Positions 23,702 to 31,753 of a stretch of DNA of 64,000 bases are shown piece after piece. Location of the stretch: contig DASQMC010000022.1 of NCBI GenBank assembly GCA_035645695.1, forward strand, positions 1-64,000, written 5' to 3'. The stretch's first letter is position 1; every line of letters begins with the position of its first letter. Source of the stretch: JAIVJZ01 sp035645695 (GTDB lineage: Bacteria; Acidobacteriota; Blastocatellia; Pyrinomonadales; Pyrinomonadaceae). The position numbers were made by a program, and so were the translations under genes. The notes beneath the pieces are model-generated. The model ran no database searches and was not told where the DNA came from. It worked only from the letters and a program-made list of their open reading frames with translations.

Positions 23702-26700
23702 TTAGAACGAGTACTTGAGCGCGAACTGGATGCGGCGCATGGGCGTCGCCGTCGTCGTGGCCTGGCCGAAGCCGGGGGCTTCGAGGAAGCGCACGGGGAC
23801 GGCATAGTTGGCGCGGTTGATGAAGTTGAAGGCATCCATGCGGAAGAGGATGTCGCGCCCTTCGCGCAAGCGGAAGCGTTTGACGAGCGCGAGGTTGAGA
23901 TCGAGCGTGCCGCCCGCGCGGAAGGTGTTTCGTCCGACCGCGCCGTTCTCGCCGACGGGCGCAAGCAGCGAGTTGGTGTCGCCGGTCGTCAGGCGTAGCG
24001 GGCGGCGACGGTCGCCCGTGCGTTCGAGTCCCGCGGTGGTGTTGAGTCTGTCCGTCAGGTTGCCGTCGAGGTTCACGTCGTAGATCGAGTTGACGGTGAA
24101 TGGCTGACCCGTTTGATAACTGCCCGTCCCCGCCAGTTGCAAATCGCGGAAGATGAAACGGGCGACGCGGTTTTCCATGCCGGGCAGATCGTAGACGAAG
24201 TTGTAAGCGAAGCGGTGGCGCACGTCGAAATTGGCCGGAGCGCGCTCGGCGGCGAAGTTGCGCGAGTCTTGCGGCAGCGCGGACGCGCCCGCGAGATCGA
24301 AGACATCCGACACGTCGTCGAGAACTTTGCCGAAGGTGTAGGCCGTCTGGTATTGCAAACGGCGGCGCAGGCGACCGCGCAGTTGGAGTTGCATGGAGTG
24401 ATAGTGTGAGCGGGCGCTCGTCTCGAAGCGTGAGACGAATCCCGCGTCAGGGTTGGGGCGTCCGCCCTCGGGCGCGAGCGAGAGGCCGAAGACGAGCGGT
24501 TGCACGCCGTCCTCCGGGTCGTCTTCCTGCGAGACTCTAAAGTCGAGCGGAATGAGGATGCTGTTGAGCCCGAGGTTGGGCGTGCTGAAACGCAGGAGGT
24601 TTCGGCCGCGCGTGCCGACGTAGGCTACGGAGAGCACCGTGTCGCGCGATAGTTGTTGTTCGACGCTGAAGGTGTAGTGCTCGGCGCGCGGCAACTTGAG
24701 CACGCGCGCCGGGAGCGTCACGCCGAAAATGCTCGAAGTCGGCTCCTCCTCGCCCGTGACGATTCGGTTGACGACGTTGACGAGTTGCGCCGTGCCCAGT
24801 TGGGGGTTGATGCGGTTGAGCGTGCCCGGCAGCACCAGCCCGAGTTCCGGGTTGCTCGGGTTAAGCAGTTGGAGCCGCCCCAAACCGTCCCTGTTGTTGT
24901 TGTCGTCGCCGCCGCCGTTGCCGCCCGAGAAGTTGCCGAGGCCGCCGGAGAAGTTGACCGTCAGGAAACTCGGGTAGACGTTTCTGGATTGGCTGACGAC
25001 CGCGCCGAGAATCTGATCGTAGAAGATTCCGTAACCGGCGCGGAAGACTGTCAGCCGGTCGGCGCCGAACAGGTTGGGCGCGTAGGCCACGCCGAAGCGC
25101 GGGGCGAAGTTGGATCGGTCGGGGTCGAAGATGCGTCGTCGCCCGCCTATGAAGCCGCGCAGGCCGGGCACTTCGCTCAGTTCGGGGGCATCGAAGGAGC
25201 GTTCGATGCGTCGCTGCCGCTCGCCCGGCACAGTGTTGTACTCGTAGCGCAGACCGAAAGAGAGCGAGAGGTTGCGCCGCACGCGCCACGTGTCCTGCCC
25301 GAAGAAATTGTACTGGTAGAAGCGCAGCCCGATATCCGATTCCACCGTCGCGAGCGTCTGGAAGAAGCCGCTCGCAGCCCCTGCGGCGGCAAGGTTGACG
25401 CCGTTGATGAAGCCTCCGGCGGCCTCCACTTCGCCGTCCTGCCCGATACGGATGTTGGGCGCGCCGTTGAAGGTGATGAGCGGGCGGGCGTTGCGCGGCA
25501 GGTCGCTGTTGAGTTCGGTGCGGCGGATGTCCGTGCCGAAGGCGAGGCTGTGCGTCGCGGCGCGCAGGGTCAGCGTGTCGGCGATCTGGTAGGTGTTGTT
25601 GACGCGCTGCTGCGGGAAGTTGAACACGTCAACGCCGAGCGGGCTGAAACCCGCGATGTTGACCTGCCCGACCGGCCCGAGTTCGTCCTCCGCCGTATTT
25701 CCGACCGAGCCGTAAGTGACCGGCCCCGTGTTGGGCGTGAAAGGGGTGTCGGGCAGCGTGCCGTTGACGATGTAGGGCGCGTTTAGGAGAAAGGGAACGT
25801 TCGGCAGCCGCTCGCTCGGAACCTGATAAGTGGTATCGCGCACCTCTGCGAAGTTCAGGCTCGTGCGGCCGTAGGAGAGCCGGAGTTGATTGAAGGCGGG
25901 GCGCGTCGAATCGGGGCGGCTCAGTTCGCTGTTGAAGTAGAAGGAGTTGTTCTGTGTGCGCACGCGCGGTTTGAGCGTCGAGAAGATCGCGCCGCCCGTG
26001 ACGGGGATGAAGCGCGAATCTTCCGTGAAGTTATAGCGTTCGGTGACGGTCTGCTCGCGCCCGCCGAGTTTGAAGTTGCCGTCAATCTTGGCCGATGCGA
26101 TGACGCCGCGCCCGCCCGCCGGAAGCGACTGCGTGAAGGTGTTCGCGCCGTAAATGCCGCCGGGGTTGTTGGCGAAGGGGAAGAGGCTGAAAATCGCGTC
26201 GCCGTCAACGCTCGTGGGGAAGGCGCGGAAAGGCTCGTTGGGGTCGAGCAGACCGAGCGGAAGCCCGGTCGCGCCCGTGCCGCCGAAGCCGCGCTCCTCG
26301 ACGGTCGGCACGGCGAAATTCTCCTCGCGCGTGGCGTTCGTGCGCGTGCCTTCGGTTGAGATGAAATAAAAGATTCTTTCGCGCCTGAGCGGGCCGCCGA
26401 GCACGAAGCCGCCCTGCGCGAGCGTGAAGGAATCCTCGCCGCCGCTATCGTTGCGCACCGTGAGCGGCCGGTCGTCGAGCAGCACGGGCTGGTTGTTGCC
26501 CGCGCGCAGGGCGAAGGCGTCGTTGCCGAGTGCGGTGTCGAAAGGGTTGCGCGCGTTGAGCGGGCTGGCGTTGAGAAAACCGTAGAGCGTCCCGTGATGC
26601 TCGCTTCCGCCCGACTTAGACACGGCGTTGACCTGCGCCCCGATGTTCCTCCCAAACTGCGCGGGCGCTAAGAGCGTGATCGCCTGATACTCCCTGATCG

Positions 26701-27529
26701 ATTCTATCGGCTGCGGCACGAGCGAGACGAAGCCCTGCCTTCTGACGCCGATGTCCTCGTCGTTGTTGTCGGAACCATCGACGGTGAAATTGTTGGCGCG
26801 CGAGCGCAGGCCGTTGACGGAGAACTGGCCGGCCGAACCGACGCCCGCGCCGACGCCGGGGCCTGCGACGGAGCCGAGCGTTTGCGGCGGAGGAGCGACG
26901 CCGGGCAGGAGCAGCGTGAGTTCGTCAAAGGTGCGCGTGAAGGTGTTTGCGCCGAGCGGCAGGGTCGAGACTTCTTCTTCGGCGAACGCGCCGCCTTGCC
27001 GCGCGTCCGATGCGTTGACGCGCGCGCGGACATCCGTATCCGCCTCGGTCTGCGGCAGGGGCGTGGGCGTCGGGGAAGCCGGTGCGACGGCGGGCGCGGG
27101 GTCGAGCGCGACGGGCACGGGGACGATTTCGCCCGTGCGCGTGATGAAGAGACGCTGGCGCACCTCTTTGGTCTGGAAGCCTCCGGCCGAGACGCGTATG
27201 AGGTAGATGCCGGGACTGAGCAAGCCCTGATAGAAGCGTCCGCGCGCGTCGGACGTTTTGGGGATCGCCAGTCCCGTCTGCTGGTTGATGATCTGGACGC
27301 TCGCCCCGGCGATGATCGCGCCCGTTACGCTGTTCGTCACCGTGCCTTCAAATGCGCCCGTCACGGTGTCCTGCGCATGAACCGGTGCGACCGTCGTCAT
27401 CCCGGCCGGAGCGAGTATGCCGAGCAACAGTAGCCACGCGACGAAGACGCTCGCGGCGGCGCGCCTGCGTCGCGGTGAAAAATGAGAAGCCGCATCGGCG
27501 CGATTAAGCTTGTGGGGGATTGTTGACAT
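23702..27529 (-). CDS. Oar-like TonB-dependent receptor with carboxypeptidase-regulatory domain
   Basis: This 1275-residue outer-membrane protein has an N-terminal signal (about 26-52, ending PVHAQ). A carboxypeptidase-regulatory/CNA-B-like domain follows (about 57-140: GAFEGTVTNSVTGAIIAGA, GRFYQGLLSPGIYLIRV), then a Pro-rich spacer. The plug is at about 190-330 (FSVNGLRSRANNFTVDG, IGAQVNAVSKSGGSEHHG). A long 22-strand-type barrel ends in the aromatic signature FALKYSF. Such Oar-like receptors are abundant in Acidobacteria and Myxococcus; the cargo is unknown (large substrates such as glycans or peptides are suggested for the family). No TonB/ExbBD genes are near. The aldo/keto reductase gene follows after a nested palindrome. 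Confidence 0.92.
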   Translation of the reverse strand: MSTIPHKLNRADAASHFSPRRRRAAASVFVAWLLLLGILAPAGMTTVAPVHAQDTVTGAFEGTVTNSVTGAIIAGASVQIINQQTGLAIPKTSDARGRFYQGLLSPGIYLIRVSAGGFQTKEVRQRLFITRTGEIVPVPVALDPAPAVAPASPTPTPLPQTEADTDVRARVNASDARQGGAFAEEEVSTLPLGANTFTRTFDELTLLLPGVAPPPQTLGSVAGPGVGAGVGSAGQFSVNGLRSRANNFTVDGSDNNDEDIGVRRQGFVSLVPQPIESIREYQAITLLAPAQFGRNIGAQVNAVSKSGGSEHHGTLYGFLNASPLNARNPFDTALGNDAFALRAGNNQPVLLDDRPLTVRNDSGGEDSFTLAQGGFVLGGPLRRERIFYFISTEGTRTNATREENFAVPTVEERGFGGTGATGLPLGLLDPNEPFRAFPTSVDGDAIFSLFPFANNPGGIYGANTFTQSLPAGGRGVIASAKIDGNFKLGGREQTVTERYNFTEDSRFIPVTGGAIFSTLKPRVRTQNNSFYFNSELSRPDSTRPAFNQLRLSYGRTSLNFAEVRDTTYQVPSERLPNVPFLLNAPYIVNGTLPDTPFTPNTGPVTYGSVGNTAEDELGPVGQVNIAGFSPLGVDVFNFPQQRVNNTYQIADTLTLRAATHSLAFGTDIRRTELNSDLPRNARPLITFNGAPNIRIGQDGEVEAAGGFINGVNLAAAGAASGFFQTLATVESDIGLRFYQYNFFGQDTWRVRRNLSLSFGLRYEYNTVPGERQRRIERSFDAPELSEVPGLRGFIGGRRRIFDPDRSNFAPRFGVAYAPNLFGADRLTVFRAGYGIFYDQILGAVVSQSRNVYPSFLTVNFSGGLGNFSGGNGGGDDNNNRDGLGRLQLLNPSNPELGLVLPGTLNRINPQLGTAQLVNVVNRIVTGEEEPTSSIFGVTLPARVLKLPRAEHYTFSVEQQLSRDTVLSVAYVGTRGRNLLRFSTPNLGLNSILIPLDFRVSQEDDPEDGVQPLVFGLSLAPEGGRPNPDAGFVSRFETSARSHYHSMQLQLRGRLRRRLQYQTAYTFGKVLDDVSDVFDLAGASALPQDSRNFAAERAPANFDVRHRFAYNFVYDLPGMENRVARFIFRDLQLAGTGSYQTGQPFTVNSIYDVNLDGNLTDRLNTTAGLERTGDRRRPLRLTTGDTNSLLAPVGENGAVGRNTFRAGGTLDLNLALVKRFRLREGRDILFRMDAFNFINRANYAVPVRFLEAPGFGQATTTATPMRRIQFALKYSF

Positions 27530-27733
27530 GGGGGATACCTCTGTAGTCGAAGAATCGAGAGCGTGGAATTTTAGTGAGTCGTCGTGTCGATTAACTTGCG
27601 AGGAAGGCTGCGGGCAGACAGGCTTTCCGTAAAGATGTCATCTCGGCAGCTTAACTAACATTGAACGCGGCGGCGCGTCAATAGCGAAGGGAAATTTATT
27701 CGAGTTTGTTGCGCGCGGGACACGCGAAACGGA
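27530..27733. other. Leader/promoter region of the TonB-receptor gene
   Basis: There is no coding sequence. On the minus strand TTGACG occurs about 130 bases before the ATG, but no convincing -10 box follows at standard spacing. Nothing else was recognised. Confidence 0.3.
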
Positions 27734-27767
27734 AAACGGGAGGCTCAAAGGTTTGAGCCTCCCGTTT
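27734..27767 (-). terminator. Rho-independent terminator of the CsbD-like gene
   Basis: Perfect 16-base arms AAACGGGAGGCTCAAA (27734-27749) and complement (27752-27767) lie 28 bases beyond the stop of the 27796-28470 gene. On the minus strand the hairpin is followed by a T-rich CCGTTTTCCGTTT. Confidence 0.85.
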
Positions 27768-27795
27768 CGATTTCGACCGCTCGGCCGGAATGCGT

Positions 27796-28470
27796 CTAGC
27801 GATAGACGTTTTCGCCGCGATGCGTGCGGAATTCGTTCTCGAAGTATTCGGCGTCTTCGTCCGAGCGCGCGTTGACGCCCATCACGATGCCGCCTTCCTT
27901 GACGCCGCTCTCATACTGCTTCGCGCGATCTTCGGGGATGCCCGAACCGATCAGCGCGCCGATGAGCCCGCCCGTCGCGCCGCCCGCGCCCGCGCCAGCG
28001 AGCGCCGCCGCGAGCGGCCCGGCCACGATCAACCCCAAGCCCGGCAGGACGACCGACGTGCCGATGGCCGCAATCGCCGCCAGCACCGCGCCGGTCGTGC
28101 CGCCGATGGCCGCGCCCGCGCCCGCGCCTTCGAGCGCTTTGCTGCCGAGGTCTGTGTCGCCCGCGTCGTCGGATGAAAAATGCGTCTTGCGCGTCTCGTC
28201 CGACATCAGCAAATTCACGTCGTCTTTACTGTAGCCGCGCGTCGAGAGCGACCCGTAGGCGCGCTCGGCGCTGTCGCGGTCGCGAAACAAGCCCGTGACC
28301 ATGCGATTCGACTGCTGGCGAGCCGCGCCAGTCGCACTCTCGCTCGCGCCGTCAGCGCGCATTGAACTGTCGCCCGTCACCGTGCCCGTCGCTTCCTTGA
28401 TGTCGCCTTTGGCGCGCTGGCCGAAAGCCGAAGCCTCTTCGCCGATACTGTCTTTTCTATTGTCGTCCAT
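27796..28470 (-). CDS. CsbD-like / general stress protein with glycine-zipper segment
   Basis: This 224-residue protein from ATG 28468-28470 has AAAGGGA eleven bases upstream. Residues about 15-40 (AKGDIKEATGTVTGDSSMRADG) resemble CsbD. Residues about 57-95 (MVTGLFRDRDSAERAYGSL, GYSKDDVNLLM) resemble the YflT/general stress protein 17M fold. The middle is very Gly/Ala-rich with GxxxG repeats (about 110-175), either a membrane-inserting hairpin or glycine zipper. The C-terminus (VKEGGIVMGVNARSDEDAEYF) returns to the stress-protein fold. It is probably a stress-induced protein, function unknown. It is monocistronic, with its own terminator. Confidence 0.78.
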   Translation of the reverse strand: MDDNRKDSIGEEASAFGQRAKGDIKEATGTVTGDSSMRADGASESATGAARQQSNRMVTGLFRDRDSAERAYGSLSTRGYSKDDVNLLMSDETRKTHFSSDDAGDTDLGSKALEGAGAGAAIGGTTGAVLAAIAAIGTSVVLPGLGLIVAGPLAAALAGAGAGGATGGLIGALIGSGIPEDRAKQYESGVKEGGIVMGVNARSDEDAEYFENEFRTHRGENVYR

Positions 28471-28858
28471 TTTATTTGTCCCTTTCGCTGTTGAACGGAC
28501 TGCCCGGCAGCCCGCAATTTGTGTCACCACCGACCCGCTCGATTCGTAGAGTAAATACGGCAGCCCTGTTTGATTGCGACTCGTCCGAGTCTCGCACATG
28601 TATTCACTAAGGCAAGGAGCGAATTAACCGCCCCTCGCGAACTTGTGTACGGTTTCACGTCCTGAAAATTGCTGCTGCACCGGTAAACGGCAAGGCGCGT
28701 GCCGCGCTCTCCGTCAAGACGCGCCGGGCGAGAGGCGACCCGCCGCACGGAAGACCACTCTCCGGTCGACTTTTCCCACGGTCGATAGAACCAGCGTGCG
28801 CCGCGCCGGGGGCGTGCGCGAAAATTCGGCGGGGTCGCCGGAACGGGATTTTATTCTC
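28471..28858. other. Gene-free divergent intergenic region
   Basis: No gene was recognised between the stress-protein gene (minus) and the transporter promoter (plus). A short palindrome GACTCGTCCGAGTC is at 28578-28591. Confidence 0.35.
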
Positions 28859-28886
28859 TCGACAACGCGCGCTAAATCGGTATAAT
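28859..28886 (+). promoter_or_regulatory. Sigma-70-like promoter of the NSS transporter operon
   Basis: TCGACA (28859-28864), a 16-base spacer and a perfect TATAAT (28881-28886) fit a housekeeping promoter. It lies about 235 bases before the transporter start, implying a long leader. Confidence 0.6.
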
Positions 28887-28957
28887 GCGCGGGTTATTCC
28901 TGCATCCGCCATCGGCGATTTAAAGATTTAGATAAGGACACTGGTGCGCAACGGATA

Positions 28958-29000
28958 ACGGTTTACGTGCGCCGCGCCTAGCCCGCACGTTGTTAACCGT
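28958..29000 (+). promoter_or_regulatory. Leader hairpin upstream of the NSS transporter
   Basis: ACGGTTTACGTGCG (28958-28971) pairs imperfectly with CGCACGTTGTTAACCGT (28984-29000) inside the predicted long leader. No known riboswitch motif was recognised; a regulatory role is only possible. Confidence 0.25.
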
Positions 29001-29121
29001 CCGCGCTATCAACTGTCCCGGCGCGTCGCGGCTATGAACTGTTGCCCGCGGCGGCCGTCGCTACGAAAGCGGCGCCGGGTTCACCGGATGGATCAAGGCC
29101 AAAGAGGAGCGCTCTTTTGTT

Positions 29122-30843
29122 ATGTCCAAAAAAGATGACAATGATATAGACCTTAACCCGATCCCGGATTTCCCTTACGACAAGGATGTCGTCGTGCGGG
29201 AAGGGTGGGCGTCGCAACTCGGCCTCGTGCTGGCGATGGCCGGAAATGCCGTGGGGTTAGGCAACTTCCTGCGCTTCCCGGCGCTCGCGGCGCGAAACGG
29301 CGGCGGGACGTTCATGATCCCGTACTTCATCGCGTTCCTGCTGCTCGGCATCCCGTTGATGTGGATCGAGTGGGGCATCGGGCGCTACGGCGGTAAGCAC
29401 GGCTATTCGACCTCGCCCGGCATGTTCGAGAAGCTGTGGGCGAACCCGCTCTCGAAATACCTCGGCGCGCTCGGCGTCTTCATCCCGCTCGCTTTCGTCA
29501 TCTTCTACACCTACATCGAATCGTGGACGCTCGGCTACGCCGTGCTCTCCTTCGCCGGACAGATGCCGAGCATCGCCGGGCAAAGCCCCGATCAGGCGTT
29601 CACGACGATGGGCAATTATCTCGCCGCCTATCAGGGCACGAACAACGGGCTGGCGTGGTCGGGCAGCATCATCGGCGTCATCTTCTTCGCCATCACGCTC
29701 TTCGTCAACATCTTCATCATCTCGAAGGGCATCGCGGGCGGCATCGAACGCATGGCGAAGATCGGCATGCCGCTTTTGATCCTCTTCGCGATCATCGTCG
29801 GCATCCGCGTGCTCTCGCTGCCGGGCGCGATGGGCGGCATCGCCTTCGTCTGGAACCCGGACTTCTCGCGCATCACGGACGGCGCGGTGTGGCTCGCCGC
29901 CGCCGGGCAAATCTTCTTTACGCTCTCGCTCGGCACGGGTTCGATTCAAACCTTCGCGAGTTACCTGAAAGAGACCGACGACATCGTGCTCACCGGCCTT
30001 GCGACTTCCTCGATGAACGAGTTTTGCGAAGTGATCCTCGGCGGCTCGATTGCCATCCCGGCGGCGACGGCCTTCTACGGCGCGGGCGCGGCCACCGCCA
30101 TCGCCAACTCCGGCACGTTCAACCTCGGCTTCCAGACGATGCCCGCGGTCTTCTCCGGCCTTCCGGGCGGCGCGCTCTTTGGCGGCATCTGGTTCACGCT
30201 CCTCTTCTTCGCAGGGATCACGTCGTCGCTCGCGCTGGCGCAACCCGCGATGGCCTTCCTGCAAGACGAGTTGAGGATGACGCGGCAGCGAGCGGCGATG
30301 ATCGTCGGCGCGATCATCTTCGTCGCCGTGCTGCCGATCATCATGTTCCTGCAATACGGCTACCTCGACGAGTTCGACTTCTGGTCGGGCGAGTTCCTGC
30401 TGCTGGTATTCGCGCTGGTCGAAACGATCCTCTTCTTCTGGATTTTCGGCGGGCGCAAGGCTTGGGACGAGATCAAGCAGGGACAGCAGATTCCGCTGCC
30501 GCGCTTCTTCTACCCGATCATGAAGTACGTCGTGCCGATCTTCATCAGCCTGATCCTGATCAAGGGCATCATCGATTCGCTCATCCCGCGCCTGCTGTCG
30601 CAGAAGTGGGTTGACCTGCCCGGCTGGAGCAAGACGACGGCCTCGTTCGGTGAACGCGTCTCTTACGAGTTCGGCTTCCACGGGCGCGAGTTGGTGGCGA
30701 ACGCCGAGATCGCGGCGCAATCGGGCTATCGCTGGGCGGCGCGCATCGAGATGATCTTGCTCTACGCTCTCATCCTGGCGCTCACCGGCTACGCCTGGAA
30801 CAAGTACAGACGATCCGACAGAGGAGGGGCACACGCACAATGA
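29122..30843 (+). CDS. LeuT-like sodium-dependent amino-acid symporter (NSS/SNF family)
   Basis: This 573-residue protein has the family N-terminus ASQLGLVLAMAGNAVGLG followed by NFLRFP, which in LeuT forms the unwound helix 1 that binds Na+ and substrate. NGGGTFMIPYF, a FFTLSLGTGSIQTFASY region (helix 6) and about 11-12 membrane helices follow. It should import amino acids with sodium. The adjoining MetS-type small subunit, overlapping by ATGA, places it with bacterial MetP-like methionine/alanine transporters. A 30-residue acidic cytoplasmic N-terminus precedes helix 1. The start ATG 29122 follows a GAGGAG at about 29104. Confidence 0.93.
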   Translation: MSKKDDNDIDLNPIPDFPYDKDVVVREGWASQLGLVLAMAGNAVGLGNFLRFPALAARNGGGTFMIPYFIAFLLLGIPLMWIEWGIGRYGGKHGYSTSPGMFEKLWANPLSKYLGALGVFIPLAFVIFYTYIESWTLGYAVLSFAGQMPSIAGQSPDQAFTTMGNYLAAYQGTNNGLAWSGSIIGVIFFAITLFVNIFIISKGIAGGIERMAKIGMPLLILFAIIVGIRVLSLPGAMGGIAFVWNPDFSRITDGAVWLAAAGQIFFTLSLGTGSIQTFASYLKETDDIVLTGLATSSMNEFCEVILGGSIAIPAATAFYGAGAATAIANSGTFNLGFQTMPAVFSGLPGGALFGGIWFTLLFFAGITSSLALAQPAMAFLQDELRMTRQRAAMIVGAIIFVAVLPIIMFLQYGYLDEFDFWSGEFLLLVFALVETILFFWIFGGRKAWDEIKQGQQIPLPRFFYPIMKYVVPIFISLILIKGIIDSLIPRLLSQKWVDLPGWSKTTASFGERVSYEFGFHGRELVANAEIAAQSGYRWAARIEMILLYALILALTGYAWNKYRRSDRGGAHAQ

Positions 30844-31019
30844 CTCTAATAATCGGAACGATTTTAATTCTGTGGCAGGCCGCCGGCGCGACGACAGGCC
30901 GGCCGGCGGACGTGGAGATGACGATGGGCGGCTGGGTCTTCATGATCGGCGCGTGGACGTGCATCCTGACGCTCGTCATTTACACGTTCTCCAAAGTCCT
31001 GCGCGGCGGCGGTAAGTAA
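30840..31019 (+). CDS. metS: MetS-type small subunit of NSS transporter
   Basis: This 59-residue open frame starts with ATG at 30840, overlapping the transporter stop as ATGA, and ends at TAA 31017-31019. It has a short hydrophobic N-terminus (LIIGTILILW), a polar middle and a second hydrophobic helix (GGWVFMIGAWTCILTLVIY) followed by a basic tail. Size, position and the GGW(x)nIY(T/C) helix fit the MetS small subunit required by MetP in Corynebacterium (recalled, not searched). Ribosome-binding site AGAGGAGGGG lies 12-20 bases upstream, inside the transporter gene. Confidence 0.82.
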   Translation: MTLIIGTILILWQAAGATTGRPADVEMTMGGWVFMIGAWTCILTLVIYTFSKVLRGGGK

Positions 31020-31045
31020 ACGACGCACGAGCGGCGGCTTTCTTC

Positions 31046-31089
31046 AATTTCGGTTCGGGCGATGGCTGGTCTCCGCCCGAACCGAAATT
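31046..31089 (+). terminator. Terminator after the NSS transporter operon
   Basis: Perfect 16-base arms AATTTCGGTTCGGGCG (31046-31061) and complement (31074-31089) enclose a 12-base loop. The U tract is weak (CTATTTA). It lies 27 bases after the MetS stop. Confidence 0.7.
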
Positions 31090-31159
31090 CTATTTACGCC
31101 GTCCACATACCTGATTTCGACAGCCCCCGATAGAATTGACCGGAGCGAACAGTTTCAAC

Positions 31160-31753
31160 ATGCCGAGCGCGAAGACCAAGACCGCCGGACGGACGAATTC
31201 CGGCCGACTCCCGGCAGACGCTAACCGCCTGCTCGAACTCATCATCTCCGAAGTCGAGTCGCCCACGGATACGCAGAAACTGCTCGACAAAATCCCGCAC
31301 ACTGAAGACTGCCACATAGAGTCGCTCACTTTTCTCAAGGCCAAAGACCGCGCGCAACGCCGCTCCGACTTCATCGCGAACGAGGCTCTCTGGTGGCGCA
31401 AGTACGGGTGGTTCATGGCGCGCATCGTCGGGCTGTTCGGGCTGCTCGTCTTCGTCTTCGCCATGTCCGTGCGCGGCGCGGGCGTGGACTTCATCACCTT
31501 CGCGCTGCTCGGCGCGGCCGGGTATTACTTGCTGCTCATGACGCTCTCGAACATTCGCTACAGGGAAAAAAACAAGAAGCGGCGCAAATTGCTCGAACGC
31601 GAGGGGCAGCAGTACCAGCGTGCCATTCTGGCGGTGGCCGCTTCGCTCCTGAAAAAATTTCACGCCGACCCGTCGCTCTACCCAATCGCCAAACCCAGGA
31701 GCGGCGCGGGACTCGTCGAGCGCGAAGAGGGCTATTTCATTCCGGTTGAATAA
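31160..31753 (+). CDS. Unknown protein with two central membrane helices
   Basis: This 197-residue protein (ATG 31160; an upstream TTG in frame at 31136 is possible) has a hydrophilic N-terminal half with a helical region (LLELIISEVESPTDTQKLLD). Two adjacent hydrophobic helices (IVGLFGLLVFVFAMSV and FITFALLGAAGYYLLLMTL) follow, then a basic coiled segment (RYREKNKKRRKLLERE). No family was recognised. Its TAA overlaps the ATG of the antiporter gene (TAATG), so the two are translationally coupled and may work together. Confidence 0.7.
   Translation: MPSAKTKTAGRTNSGRLPADANRLLELIISEVESPTDTQKLLDKIPHTEDCHIESLTFLKAKDRAQRRSDFIANEALWWRKYGWFMARIVGLFGLLVFVFAMSVRGAGVDFITFALLGAAGYYLLLMTLSNIRYREKNKKRRKLLEREGQQYQRAILAVAASLLKKFHADPSLYPIAKPRSGAGLVEREEGYFIPVE

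Noticed and set aside
28958..29000. Leader hairpin considered as a SAM or other known riboswitch
   Set aside because: None of the conserved core motifs of common riboswitch classes could be found.
29257..30840. A 527-codon open frame on the minus strand opposite the NSS transporter
   Set aside because: Its composition (Glu/Arg/Asp) is the complement of hydrophobic codons; no motif or ribosome-binding site.
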